A stretch of 64,000 nucleotides of DNA from CBDFHF01 sp965247565 (GCA_965247565.1 CBDFHF010000001.1:558001-622000), one strand, 5' to 3'; shown: positions 49,978-59,572, counted from the first letter of the stretch. Translations and numbers: made by a program. The notes: generated from the sequence alone by a model not told the origin.

Positions 49978-51219
49978 ATGGGCGCAGCAATGATCGGGCG
50001 AAAAAAGGTTATTATCATTGGCGCAGGGCCAGCAGGAAGTATCGCCGGAGCCTTACTTCGGAAAAAGGGTCATGAAGTTGTGATACTGGAGCGAGAAAAA
50101 TTCCCGCGTTTCAGTATTGGCGAAAGTCTACTTCCGCAGTGCATGGAGTTCATCGAACAGGCGGGTATGTTGCAAGCGGTTAAGGACGCCGGATTCCAAT
50201 TAAAAACCGGCGCTGATTTTTTGTGTAACGATAAGCACTCAGAATTCTATTTTTCCGATAAATTCAGCCCTGGTTTTGGTACCACTTTTCAGGTTCAACG
50301 TGATCGTTTTGACGCTTTATTGGCGTCAGAAGCTGAACGGCAGGGCGTTAAGATACAATGGCAACATCAAGTTTTGGCGGCGGATTTTTCAAATACTAAA
50401 CCGATGTTAACAGTTGCCGATGAACAGGCGGCCACATACCAAACAGATGCCGACTTTGTTCTGGATGCTAGCGGTTTTGGACGGGTCTTACCCCGCTTGT
50501 TAAATTTGGAAAGTCCGTCTAATTTTCCTGTTAGACAAGCCTTGTTTACTCACATCGAAGATAATATCAACTGCGATCGTTATGATCGGAATCAAATACG
50601 AATTGTTGTGCATCCGGATATGCAAGACGTTTGGTATTGGTTGATCCCATTTAGTAATGGTCGTTGCAGTTTGGGCGTAGTGGGTGAACCAGATGTATTC
50701 GATGCTTTGGGTGATAGGGAACTGGCTTTTCGCACCTTAGTAGCTCAAGACCCTACCTTATCAACATTGTTGGAAAATGCGCAATTTGATACCCCCGTCA
50801 ATACTATTAAAGGCTATAGCGCCAATGTGAGTTCCTTATACGGTAAGGGTTATGCTTTGCTGGGCAATGCGGGTGAGTTTTTAGATCCGGTATTTTCGTC
50901 AGGTGTTACTATCGCTATGAAATCGGCCAGTTTGGCGGCCGATGTGTTAGATCGGCAGTTAAATGGACAAGCCGTAGATTGGCAAAGTGATTTTGCCAAG
51001 CCACTACAAAAAGGCGTAGACACTTTTCGCACTTATGTGTCAGCTTGGTATACAGGCGGGTTGCAGGATGTGATTTTTTATGACCGCCAGCAAGCTAATA
51101 TTAAGGCCATGATTTGTTCGATTTTAGCGGGCTATGTTTGGGATGAAAATAATCCCTATGTTAAAAACTCACAATCCCGACTAAATACTTTGGTGGAATT
51201 GTGCCGTATTACGGCTTAA
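49978..51219 (+). CDS. FAD-dependent halogenase-like oxidoreductase (aryl polyene cluster)
   Basis: 413 residues. Rossmann motif IIIGAGPAGSIAGALLRKKG, then FPRFSIGESLLPQ and GFQLKTGADF with the Lys that is conserved in flavin-dependent halogenases. VWYWLIPFSNGRCSLGV contains the WxWxIP motif of that family, and LGNAGEFLDPVFSSGV closes the FAD site. It could chlorinate or brominate the aryl head, as in xanthomonadins and flexirubins, or be a related hydroxylase that keeps these motifs. First gene of the plus-strand arm; the next gene starts three bases after the stop. Confidence 0.8.
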   Translation: MGAAMIGRKKVIIIGAGPAGSIAGALLRKKGHEVVILEREKFPRFSIGESLLPQCMEFIEQAGMLQAVKDAGFQLKTGADFLCNDKHSEFYFSDKFSPGFGTTFQVQRDRFDALLASEAERQGVKIQWQHQVLAADFSNTKPMLTVADEQAATYQTDADFVLDASGFGRVLPRLLNLESPSNFPVRQALFTHIEDNINCDRYDRNQIRIVVHPDMQDVWYWLIPFSNGRCSLGVVGEPDVFDALGDRELAFRTLVAQDPTLSTLLENAQFDTPVNTIKGYSANVSSLYGKGYALLGNAGEFLDPVFSSGVTIAMKSASLAADVLDRQLNGQAVDWQSDFAKPLQKGVDTFRTYVSAWYTGGLQDVIFYDRQQANIKAMICSILAGYVWDENNPYVKNSQSRLNTLVELCRITA

Positions 51220-51222
51220 TGC

Positions 51223-52404
51223 ATGCGGTTTTATTTGAATGATCTTGGCATGGTGTCGGCTGTTGGCGATTCTAAAGCAGAAATGCTTACGCGGATTTTG
51301 TCTGGTGACCGCACTGGTTTTGCGGAAACTCAGTTGCAGGGTAATGCTAAACCGGTTTATGTGGGCGCAGTTCTTGCTGAATTACCGTTAATTGATAAAA
51401 CTCATAGTCTTTATGATTGTCGTAATAACCAGCTACTATTGGCGGCGCTAGATCAGATTAAGGACACTGTCGATACAGTGATTCATCGGTTTGGAGTTGA
51501 TCGAGTTGGTGTCGTTATAGGAACCAGCACTTCAGGGCTGAGTAACACTGAACAAGCCTGGGCAACAGAAGCTAAAACCGGCAAAAAGCCTGAGCAGTTT
51601 CACTATAAACAACAACAACTCGGTGGAGGAGCTGATTTTTTGGCAAAGCATTTGGGTATTAGAGGACCCGCTTTCGCCATTTCAACTGCTTGCTCGTCGA
51701 GCGGCAGAGCTTTTGCTTCCGCAAGGCGCTTAATTGCACTCAATATTTGCGATGCGGTAATAGTAGGTGGTGCAGATAGCCTGTGTAGCTATACCATGCA
51801 TGGATTTGCGGCATTAGAATCTGTTTCGACTGGATTGTGCAGCCCTTTTGGTCAGCACAGGGATGGTATCAATATTGCTGAAGCTTCAGCTTTATTTGTT
51901 ATGACTAAGGAGCCTGGTCCCGTAGAATTGTCAGGTATCGGATCCAGCAGCGATGCTCACCATTTTTCCGCTCCCGCTCCGGATGGTAAGACCGTCGTGA
52001 AAGCTATGCAAATGGCTTTGCAAGAAGCTGGAAAAGAAGCCAATGAAGTAGACTATATTAATATGCATGGCACAGCTACTCCGCTGAATGACGCGATGGA
52101 AAGTCGAAGTGTATTAAAAGTTTTTTCAGAATCCGTAGCAGTTAGCTCTACTAAAGGTATGACCGGCCATGCGCTAGGCGCAGCTGCCGCTATGGAATTG
52201 GGGATATGTTGGCTGTTACTTAATAGCGATGATTCATTAGGTTATCTACCACCTAATGTTAATGACGATAATTTGGACCCTCAGTTGCCAGCGCTAAATT
52301 ACGTCAACCCAGGACAATCTTTAGGTCGCAAAATCAATACTTGCCAAAGCAATTCCTTTGCTTTCGGCGGCAATAACATTTCTATTGTTTTAGCACGGGC
52401 ATGA
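51223..52404 (+). CDS. Beta-ketoacyl-ACP synthase 1 of the aryl polyene cluster (ApeO-like)
   Basis: 393 residues with a full thiolase-fold triad: ISTACSSSGRAFAS (Cys near 156), INMHGTATPLND (His) and KGMTGHALGAAAAMELG (His). Condenses malonyl-ACP with the chain. In the studied system ApeO works with the chain-length factor ApeC, whose counterpart lies far off at 25814. Overlaps the dehydratase gene by 4 bases. Confidence 0.87.
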   Translation: MRFYLNDLGMVSAVGDSKAEMLTRILSGDRTGFAETQLQGNAKPVYVGAVLAELPLIDKTHSLYDCRNNQLLLAALDQIKDTVDTVIHRFGVDRVGVVIGTSTSGLSNTEQAWATEAKTGKKPEQFHYKQQQLGGGADFLAKHLGIRGPAFAISTACSSSGRAFASARRLIALNICDAVIVGGADSLCSYTMHGFAALESVSTGLCSPFGQHRDGINIAEASALFVMTKEPGPVELSGIGSSSDAHHFSAPAPDGKTVVKAMQMALQEAGKEANEVDYINMHGTATPLNDAMESRSVLKVFSESVAVSSTKGMTGHALGAAAAMELGICWLLLNSDDSLGYLPPNVNDDNLDPQLPALNYVNPGQSLGRKINTCQSNSFAFGGNNISIVLARA

Positions 52405-52844
52405 GTATGCTTGCGGTAAGTGAATTATTAGCGCAAACCGAGCACATGATGCTGCTCGATAAAGTCGTTAAGTTTGACGATCGGTCTATGGTTTCTGAAG
52501 TAATCGTGCGTTACAACGGGCTTTTTGGTGATGAAAACGCACTGCCAGCCTTAGTCGGTATTGAATACATGGCGCAGACCATTGCGGCCCATGGCAGCAT
52601 GATGGATAAAATAGCCGGGCGGCCTAGTCACATTGGGTTTTTATTAGGGACGCGCAGTTACCTTAGTAAGGTTGATCATTTTGTAACTGGCTCCGTATTG
52701 ACCGTTTTCGTCGAAAAAATAATGCAGGAACAAGGCTTGGGCGTGTATGACTGTTCAATTGCTGGATCAGGTGGCTTGTTGGTAGAGGCAAAATTAAGTG
52801 TTTATCAGCCAGATTCGGCGACAAACCTAGTACTTACGGAATAA
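52401..52844 (+). CDS. Hotdog dehydratase, ApeP-like
   Basis: 147 residues: ELLAQTEHMMLLDKVVKFDD and PALVGIEYMAQTIAAHGSMM show the short hotdog fold of the 3-hydroxyacyl-ACP dehydratase ApeP. The His of the FabZ type is replaced in position, consistent with ApeP acting only as a partner of ApeI, here the C-terminal part of the 46216-47916 fusion. Begins inside the stop of the ketosynthase gene (ATGAGTATG). Confidence 0.82.
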   Translation: MSMLAVSELLAQTEHMMLLDKVVKFDDRSMVSEVIVRYNGLFGDENALPALVGIEYMAQTIAAHGSMMDKIAGRPSHIGFLLGTRSYLSKVDHFVTGSVLTVFVEKIMQEQGLGVYDCSIAGSGGLLVEAKLSVYQPDSATNLVLTE

Positions 52845-52865
52845 AACGACTTGGTAGTGTAACAA

Positions 52866-53591
52866 ATGAGTAAAACCATTTTAGTAACGGGTTCCAGCCG
52901 TGGTATTGGTAAGGCAATCGCGATGTATCTGGCCGACAAAAATTTTGATGTTGTTGTGCATTGCCATAGTCGTCGCCTGGAAGCAGAAGCGTTGGTAGAA
53001 CACATTAAATCAATGGGCCAACATTCTCGGGTATTGCAATTTGATCTAGCCGATCGGCAGCAATGTGCTCAGCAATTAACTGAGGATATAGAACAGCACG
53101 GCGCTTATTATGGTGTGGTTTGTAATGCTGGACTTAGTGCGGACAATGCTTTTCCTGCCTTAACCGATGACGATTGGGATAAGGTTGTACACACGAATCT
53201 GGATGGCTTTTACAATGTACTGAAACCGGTTGTTATGCCGATGATTCAACGCCGAAAACCAGGACGTATCGTCACTTTATCTTCAGTATCGGGTTTGATA
53301 GGTAACAGAGGACAGGTGAATTACAGTGCGGCCAAGGCGGGAATAATTGGTGCCACCAAAGCACTGGCTTTGGAATTGGCAAAACGGAATATTACCGTAA
53401 ATTGCGTAGCTCCTGGTCTCATTGATACCGACATGCTAGAAGACTTGCCACTTGAAGAAATCATAAAAATGATTCCACTAAAAAGAGCTGGAACGACCAA
53501 AGAAGTTGCTGCAGCTATTGGTTTTTTGATGTCGGAAGATGCGTCTTATATTACTCGTCAGGTTATTTCAGTGAATGGAGGATTATGCTGA
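52866..53591 (+). CDS. 3-oxoacyl-ACP reductase, FabG/ApeQ-like
   Basis: 241 residues, short-chain dehydrogenase. Cofactor motif VTGSSRGIGKAIAMYLADKN, NAG at VVCNAGLSADNAF, catalytic Ser in TLSSVSGLIGNRGQ, then NYSAAKAGIIGATKAL with the YxxxK pair. Reduces the beta-keto group in each elongation round, with NADPH. Shares TGATG with the downstream ketosynthase gene. Confidence 0.92.
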   Translation: MSKTILVTGSSRGIGKAIAMYLADKNFDVVVHCHSRRLEAEALVEHIKSMGQHSRVLQFDLADRQQCAQQLTEDIEQHGAYYGVVCNAGLSADNAFPALTDDDWDKVVHTNLDGFYNVLKPVVMPMIQRRKPGRIVTLSSVSGLIGNRGQVNYSAAKAGIIGATKALALELAKRNITVNCVAPGLIDTDMLEDLPLEEIIKMIPLKRAGTTKEVAAAIGFLMSEDASYITRQVISVNGGLC

Positions 53592-54811
53592 TGAACCGCG
53601 TGGTCGTTACTGGTATGGGAGCAATTACACCACTAGGCAATGACTGGACTAGCGTTGCTGAAAAACTCAAGGCTCAAATTACCGGCATTCAGAGAATGAA
53701 TGAATGGGATAAATACAATGGTCTTAATACTCAGTTAGCGGCACCCGCAGATTTCTCCAGACCGGAACATTACTCCCGTAAACAAGTGCGAGGCATGAGT
53801 CGGGTTGCCATGATGGCGACCTATGCCACTGAGCTGGCTTTGCAAGATGCAGGGTTGATTGCAGACCCAGTACTCAAAAGCGGTCGAACCGGTATTGCTT
53901 ACGGCAGCTCTTCTGGCGGTTTTGACGGCTTGATTGATTTCACCAAAATGCTGCTGAACTGCGACAAAGGTAGTTTAAATGCTACTTCCTATATCCGCAT
54001 GATGGGGCACACCTGCCCGGTTAATATCGGTCTGCATTTTGGTATCACCGGACGAATAATTCCGACATCCAGCGCTTGCACCTCCAGTAGTCAAGCCATT
54101 GGTTATGCCTACGAAACTATTAAGCATGGCATACAAACGGTAATGATAGCGGGCGGTAGTGATGAGTTATCGCCTTCTCAGCCAGCGATATTCGATACTT
54201 TATTTGCCACATCCATACGCAATGACGAGCCTCATAAAACGCCTAGACCTTTCGATCGAGATCGTGACGGCCTGGTTATTGGCGAGGGAGGGGCAACTTT
54301 TATTCTGGAAAATCGGGAATACGCGCTAGCCCGTGGTGCGCCTATATATGCGGAAGTGATTGGATTTGGCACAAATTCTGATGGTTTGCATGTAACCCAA
54401 CCGGATAGCGATAGCATGCAAATCGCCATGAGATTGGCTCTTCAGGATGCGCAGCTGGATGCTAATGCAGTCGGCTACGTGAGTGCCCATGGCACTGCAA
54501 CTGAATTGGGAGATATTGCCGAGAGCCACGCTACTGCTGCTGTGTTAGGGCACAAAGTACCTATTAGTGCCATGAAGAGTTATACAGGCCATACCTTGGG
54601 TGCTTGCGGAGCAATCGAGGCCTGGACGGCGATACAAATGATGAATGCCGGCTGGTTTCACCCAACCGTTAATTTGGAAAATGTAGACCCTCGATGCGCT
54701 GATCTCGACTACATTAGCCGAGCCATTAGACAGCTGGAATGTAGCTATCTGATGAGTAACAATTTCGCGTTTGGCGGTATTAATACGTCACTTGTTATTA
54801 AACGCTGTTAA
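53591..54811 (+). CDS. Beta-ketoacyl-ACP synthase 2 of the aryl polyene cluster (ApeR-like)
   Basis: 406 residues from ATG at 53591, nine bases after GGAGG; an ATG six bases earlier is too close to that site. Active-site Cys in TSSACTSSSQAIG, His in VSAHGTATELGD and Lys/His in ISAMKSYTGHTLGACGAIE. A full FabF-like enzyme. In the studied pathway ApeR is thought to do the first condensation with the aryl starter. Last gene of the plus arm. Confidence 0.88.
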   Translation: MNRVVVTGMGAITPLGNDWTSVAEKLKAQITGIQRMNEWDKYNGLNTQLAAPADFSRPEHYSRKQVRGMSRVAMMATYATELALQDAGLIADPVLKSGRTGIAYGSSSGGFDGLIDFTKMLLNCDKGSLNATSYIRMMGHTCPVNIGLHFGITGRIIPTSSACTSSSQAIGYAYETIKHGIQTVMIAGGSDELSPSQPAIFDTLFATSIRNDEPHKTPRPFDRDRDGLVIGEGGATFILENREYALARGAPIYAEVIGFGTNSDGLHVTQPDSDSMQIAMRLALQDAQLDANAVGYVSAHGTATELGDIAESHATAAVLGHKVPISAMKSYTGHTLGACGAIEAWTAIQMMNAGWFHPTVNLENVDPRCADLDYISRAIRQLECSYLMSNNFAFGGINTSLVIKRC

Positions 54812-54880
54812 TTGGCATCTGCTCAAAACAGAAGCTAATCATGATTGATCAATCTGTTATCAGTAAATTGCCCATTTTAA

Positions 54881-54940
54881 GGAGACTGCTTTTAAGCATC
54901 GACTTAATAAAAGTTGTGTAGTAATCTCCGCAGTCACTCC
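54881..54940. repeat. Dyad between aryl polyene and sterol genes
   Basis: GGAG-ACTGC (54881-54889) faces GCAGT-CACTCC (54930-54940), nine paired bases with a two-base bulge, 70 bases after the ketosynthase stop. No T-run, so either a weak terminator or a binding site ahead of the sterol operon at 54989. Confidence 0.35.
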
Positions 54941-54988
54941 TTTGGCCAGTTTTAAATCGGTGTCTATACCGCATAATAAAAATTAAAG

Positions 54989-56617
54989 ATGACCACGACG
55001 AATCCTAAAAATATAGTTTCCGGCAAAGTGCCACCGAAAATGCCGGGAGCATTACCGCTGTTAGGACATATGCTCCAATTTGGCAAAAATCCTTTTGAAT
55101 ATATGATGAAACTCAGAAATACTTTGGGGGAAATCGGTGAATTCAGAATGTTTCACCAAAAAATGGTGTTAATGACCGGGCCTGAAGCAAATGAAGCCTT
55201 TTTTCGAGCGCCTGATGCACAGTTAGATCAAAGCCAGGCATACAAAATTATGACGCCCATTTTTGGTAAGGGCGTAGTGTTTGATGCCCCACCTCATAAA
55301 AAGGATCAGCAACTTAAAATGCTGATGCCAGTATTGCGAGATAAACCGATGCGCGGCTATGCGCAGGTGATCGTAAAAGAAGTTGAGCAAATGATTGCCA
55401 ACTGGGGTGAGACCGGCGAAATCGATTTGTTGGAGTTCATGAAAGAACTCACCATATACACCTCCAGCCATTGTTTGCTGGGTGATGAATTTCGATATGA
55501 ACTCAACGAGGAGTTCGCAAAAATTTATCATGACCTTGAAAAAGGTGTGAATCCTCTTGCTTTTGTTTTCCCTTATTTACCTTTACCAGTGTTTCGTCGT
55601 CGCGATAAAGCTCGCGCCAGATTGCAGGAATTAGTCACGGGTATCATTGCCAAAAGAGCACAGAAACCAGAGAAAAGTGAGGATGCTTTTCAAATGCTGA
55701 TTGACGCCAGTTATGATGATGGTAGTCAATTATCCGCACATGAAATAACTGGCATGTTAATTGGCACTATTTTTGCCGGACACCATACAACTGCGGGAAC
55801 GGCGGCCTGGACGCTTTTGGAATTAGCGCGCAGGCCAGAACATTTGGCACAGGTATTGACTGAGTTGGATGCCCACTTTAGTGTTGATGGTGAAGTCACT
55901 TTTCAAGCGTTACGAGAAATTCCTGTGTTGGAAAATGTCATAAAAGAAGTGTTGCGCCTGCATCCACCATTGATTTTTCTAATCCGCAAAGTTATGCAGG
56001 ATTTTCAGTTTAAAGATTTCACAGTCAAAGCCGGAAAATATGTGTGTACTTCGCCACGGGTGTCTCATCGAATTGCTGAGGTGTTCCCTGAACCGGAAAC
56101 GTTCGATCCTAATCGCTATTGCGAAGCACGGCAGGAAGATGCAAAACCTTTCAGCTGGATCGCCTTTGGCGGCGGCAAACACAAATGCACAGGTAACGCG
56201 TTTGCCATGCTGCAACTAAAAGCAATTTTTAGCATTCTGTTACGCCGATATACCTTTGAGTTGATCGATGATAAAGATAACTATCAGGATGATTTTACCC
56301 AAATGGTCGTTCAACCGGTGTCGCCTTGTCGTGTTCGCTATATAAGGCGTACATTAATTACCGAAAGCGCTGTCGAATCATCAGTCAATGAGCAGCAAGA
56401 TAGTCTACATACTCGTAGCCACTTTCAGATCAAAATTGATAAGGAACTTTGCCAGGGTCATGCCACCTGTATGACCGAAGCCCCTGAAATTTTTCAGGTG
56501 GATGATGAAGGTAACTTAACTGTTTTACAAGAAAGCCCATCCGTGGCTTTGTTAAAAAAGGCTCAACAAGCGGAAAAATACTGTCCTACTAAAGCAATTA
56601 AAATCGAAATTAACTGA
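54989..56617 (+). CDS. cyp51: Sterol 14alpha-demethylase CYP51 fused to a 3Fe-4S ferredoxin
   Basis: 542 residues. Residues ~15-455 are P450: CYP51 signature YKIMTPIFGKGVVFDAP (85-101), I-helix AGHHTTAGT (263-271), ExxR at 320-323 and haem loop FGGGKHKCTG with Cys 400. After a linker (~455-478) comes a ferredoxin with CQGHATC (Cys 488, 494) and YCPTKAI (Cys 532), the three-cysteine 3Fe-4S pattern. This fusion is known from Methylococcus capsulatus. It removes the 14alpha-methyl of lanosterol with built-in electron supply. No N-terminal membrane anchor. Next gene starts 18 bases on. Confidence 0.93.
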   Translation: MTTTNPKNIVSGKVPPKMPGALPLLGHMLQFGKNPFEYMMKLRNTLGEIGEFRMFHQKMVLMTGPEANEAFFRAPDAQLDQSQAYKIMTPIFGKGVVFDAPPHKKDQQLKMLMPVLRDKPMRGYAQVIVKEVEQMIANWGETGEIDLLEFMKELTIYTSSHCLLGDEFRYELNEEFAKIYHDLEKGVNPLAFVFPYLPLPVFRRRDKARARLQELVTGIIAKRAQKPEKSEDAFQMLIDASYDDGSQLSAHEITGMLIGTIFAGHHTTAGTAAWTLLELARRPEHLAQVLTELDAHFSVDGEVTFQALREIPVLENVIKEVLRLHPPLIFLIRKVMQDFQFKDFTVKAGKYVCTSPRVSHRIAEVFPEPETFDPNRYCEARQEDAKPFSWIAFGGGKHKCTGNAFAMLQLKAIFSILLRRYTFELIDDKDNYQDDFTQMVVQPVSPCRVRYIRRTLITESAVESSVNEQQDSLHTRSHFQIKIDKELCQGHATCMTEAPEIFQVDDEGNLTVLQESPSVALLKKAQQAEKYCPTKAIKIEIN

Positions 56618-56635
56618 ACAGCTTAACTATATAAA

Positions 56636-57238
56636 ATGCCCGCATATCCCAGAGCAGAACTTGAAGAGATGGTTGAACGTTGGTTGCAAGCTAATCGTGA
56701 TGCCGAAAAAGAAGGCAACTGGCCCAAGTATTTAGGTGCGATGTATACCGAGACGGCCGAATATCGCTGGAATATAGGTCCGAATGAAGAATTTGTCGCC
56801 CGCAGTCGTAAACAGATAGAAGAATGGGCGCTAGGTGTACAAATGGAAGGCTTTGAGGAATGGCGCTATCCCTATCACCGGATTTTAATTGATGAGAAAC
56901 AAGGTGAAGTGATCGGGTTATGGCGCCAGGTATCGCCAGCGTTACGAGAAGATGGCACACATTACGAAGTTGCAGGTATTGGCGGTTCCTGGTTTCGTTA
57001 TGGCGGTAATTTTAAATGGGAATGGCAGCGAGATTTTTTTGATTTAGGTAATGTTAAAGCCTTGTTTTTTGAATTGGCGGCCGACGGTAAACTTGACCCT
57101 GCCGTGAAAAGAAAAATCGGCAAACTGGCTAAAGGGCAGTTACTTCCAGGTCACGAACGTTTGCGGGCACAGCCAAGCCTATTGAAAAAACTTAAAGGGT
57201 TTTTGGCGATGGTACGTATTGCCCTGTTTAATAAATAA
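56636..57238 (+). CDS. NTF2/SnoaL-like protein in the sterol operon, function unknown
   Basis: 200 residues. Residues ~5-135 fit the NTF2-like cone fold: ELEEMVERWLQANRDAEKEG, then YTETAEYRWNIGPNEEF and VIGLWRQVSPALREDGTHYE, ending WFRYGGNFKWEWQRDFFD. Residues 140-200 are a basic helical tail. NTF2-fold proteins include ketosteroid isomerase and other enzymes on hydrophobic ring compounds, so a sterol-binding or isomerising role is reasonable, but no catalytic pair can be assigned from sequence. It lies between CYP51 (18 bases) and oxidosqualene cyclase (51 bases), clearly in their operon. Confidence 0.7.
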   Translation: MPAYPRAELEEMVERWLQANRDAEKEGNWPKYLGAMYTETAEYRWNIGPNEEFVARSRKQIEEWALGVQMEGFEEWRYPYHRILIDEKQGEVIGLWRQVSPALREDGTHYEVAGIGGSWFRYGGNFKWEWQRDFFDLGNVKALFFELAADGKLDPAVKRKIGKLAKGQLLPGHERLRAQPSLLKKLKGFLAMVRIALFNK

Positions 57239-57289
57239 AATAGCTATCATTTTTTGCAAATTAGCTACACATTACTCAGGCAAGTATCT

Positions 57290-59524
57290 ATGCAGACTGT
57301 AAAACCGAGTTGGAAAAACTGGCAACTTCTTACTGAAAAGGGACGGCAAGTTTGGGCATTTAAGCCTAGGTCGAACAACATCAACGAACATTTACAAAAC
57401 GTTGATAGTGTTACCGATAGGGACATCATCCAGTTTGCCGAAGATTTTCAGTTTGATAAATCCACCAATCCCAACTCTGGAGATAAGGTTTTTAGGCACG
57501 CTGCCATTAATGCTGATTTTCGTGAGTTTTCTGGGCAAATACCCCAAAGCAAGGCTGACCACCAGCAAGTTACAGACGCGCTCGTCAAAGGAATCAATTA
57601 TTTTTCATATTTGCAATGTGAAGACGGTCATTGGCCGGGCGATTATGGTGGCCCGTTATTTCTTTTACCCGGCTTACTGATCGCTTCTTATGTAACCGAG
57701 TCGCCATTCCCTAAAGCACATCAAGAAATGATGAAGCTTTACCTGTTCAACCATCAAAACAGTGATGCTGGTTGGGGCATGCATATTGAAGGTGAATCGA
57801 CTATGTTTGGTACGGTGATGCAGTACGTGTCGCTGCGTCTACTAGATGTTGATGTGAATGACAAAAGACTCGTCAGCGCCAGGGAGTGGATCAAAAATAA
57901 CGGCGGTGCAACTGGAATTCCTTCCTGGGGAAAGTTTTATCTTGCCATCTTAAATTGCTATGAGTGGGAAGGATTTAACAGTCTTTTTCCTGAAATGTGG
58001 TTATTTCCTAAATGGTTGCCGGTACATCCTTGGCGATATTGGTGTCATAGTCGTATGGTTTATTTGCCGATGGCTTATTGTTTTGCACAGCGAATCAAAG
58101 TACCTGAAAATGCACTGATTCTATCCTTAAGAAAGGAAATTTTTAACGAAGATTTCGCGAGCATCGATTGGCCGAAACAACGAAATGCCCTTTGTGAAAA
58201 AGATTCATACACACAGTTGTCGCCTGTATTGAAGTGGATGAATTTTTTCACTAACAGCTACGAAAAATTTAAATCTACTTGGCTAAGACAAAAAGCCATT
58301 GCTTTTCTTTTAAAATATCTGAATGCGGAGGATGCGCAAACTGATTACATCAACATTGGACCAGTTAATAAAGCTATTAACTCCATCAGCATTTGGCATG
58401 CTTACGGCAAGGATTCTGAGCAATTCAAAAAGCATGTGGCGCGCTGGTATGATTATTTATGGGTTGCTGAAGATGGCATGAAAATGAACGGCTATAACGG
58501 CTCTCAGCTTTGGGATACCGCGTTTGCGACTAGAGCGATACTGGAAAGTGATTTAGGTAAGCTTTTTCCAGAAACTATTGCAAAGAGCTATCGGTTTATT
58601 GAGCTGTCGCAAATCAAAGTTGAACATCCAACGCATAGCGAGTTTTTCCGTCATCCCATGATAGGTAGTTGGCCTTTTTCAACGGCAGACAATGGTTGGC
58701 CAGTGGCCGATTGCACAGCAGAAGGGTTGAGCGCCACTTTAGCTATTCATCATTCAGAGCTTTTTAGTGGGTCGATAGATGAACAACGTATCAAACAAGC
58801 TGTTGATGTCATTCTCTCTTATCAAAACCTAGATGGTGGCTGGGCAACTTATGAATTGACGCGCGCGCCAAAGTGGTTGGAAAAGCTCAACCCCTCTGAA
58901 GTGTTCGCCGATATCATGATCGATTATTCATGGACTGAATGTACAGCGGCCTGCGTGATTTCTTTGTTGGAAATTCAGGAATATTACCCGGCTTATAAAG
59001 ACGGTGAAATCCGCAAAGCAATTAGCGCAGGAATTGATTTTATTCTGGCTCGGCAAAAAACGGATGGCTCGTGGTATGGAGGTTGGGCAGTCTGTTTTAC
59101 CTACGCTACATGGTTTGGTGTAGAGGCGGTCAGCAAAGCCAAGGGCAGGGGATATTACGACGATGCAATGCTGGCTACCAGTATCAACAAAGCCTGCACT
59201 TTTTTAGTGGCTAAGCAAAAACCGGATGGTGGCTGGGGGGAGACTTTTGAGTCGTGTTCTAAATTAGCCTATACCGAAGCCGAAACGTCACAAGTAGTAA
59301 ATACCGCTTGGGCCTTGTTGGCAATGATGGCGGCTGATTTTGGCGATAAAAAAATTATTCAGGCAGGCATCAAATTATTACTAAACAGACAAACTGAGAT
59401 AGGCGACTGGTCGCAAGAGAATATTTCCGGTGTATTCAATTATAACTGTATGATCACTTATGCCAATTACAGGAATATATTCCCCATTTGGGCGTTAAGT
59501 CGATATTATAGGCAGTATGTTTAA
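57290..59524 (+). CDS. osc: Oxidosqualene cyclase (lanosterol synthase type)
   Basis: 744 residues from ATG at 57290; the open frame starts at a TTG 12 codons earlier. The catalytic motif is VADCTAEGLSA (D474), i.e. DCTAE of oxidosqualene cyclases, not the DxDD of squalene-hopene cyclases. QW repeats are spread along the protein: DGHWPGDYGGPLF, DAGWGMH, DGGWATYEL, DGSWYGGWAVCF, DGGWGETF and GDWSQE. Length matches bacterial and eukaryotic OSCs. It closes 2,3-oxidosqualene to lanosterol at a membrane face. The adjacent CYP51 supports lanosterol rather than cycloartenol as product. Confidence 0.93.
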   Translation: MQTVKPSWKNWQLLTEKGRQVWAFKPRSNNINEHLQNVDSVTDRDIIQFAEDFQFDKSTNPNSGDKVFRHAAINADFREFSGQIPQSKADHQQVTDALVKGINYFSYLQCEDGHWPGDYGGPLFLLPGLLIASYVTESPFPKAHQEMMKLYLFNHQNSDAGWGMHIEGESTMFGTVMQYVSLRLLDVDVNDKRLVSAREWIKNNGGATGIPSWGKFYLAILNCYEWEGFNSLFPEMWLFPKWLPVHPWRYWCHSRMVYLPMAYCFAQRIKVPENALILSLRKEIFNEDFASIDWPKQRNALCEKDSYTQLSPVLKWMNFFTNSYEKFKSTWLRQKAIAFLLKYLNAEDAQTDYINIGPVNKAINSISIWHAYGKDSEQFKKHVARWYDYLWVAEDGMKMNGYNGSQLWDTAFATRAILESDLGKLFPETIAKSYRFIELSQIKVEHPTHSEFFRHPMIGSWPFSTADNGWPVADCTAEGLSATLAIHHSELFSGSIDEQRIKQAVDVILSYQNLDGGWATYELTRAPKWLEKLNPSEVFADIMIDYSWTECTAACVISLLEIQEYYPAYKDGEIRKAISAGIDFILARQKTDGSWYGGWAVCFTYATWFGVEAVSKAKGRGYYDDAMLATSINKACTFLVAKQKPDGGWGETFESCSKLAYTEAETSQVVNTAWALLAMMAADFGDKKIIQAGIKLLLNRQTEIGDWSQENISGVFNYNCMITYANYRNIFPIWALSRYYRQYV

Positions 59525-59572
59525 GCGTAATAGAAGAAACGAAGACGCTCAGTATGTATCAAGTAGTTTAAT

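Noticed and set aside
57290..59524. Squalene-hopene cyclase as the identity of this terpene cyclase
   Set aside because: The catalytic motif is DCTAE, as in oxidosqualene cyclases; the DxDD acid motif of hopene cyclases is absent, and squalene monooxygenase and CYP51 are adjacent.
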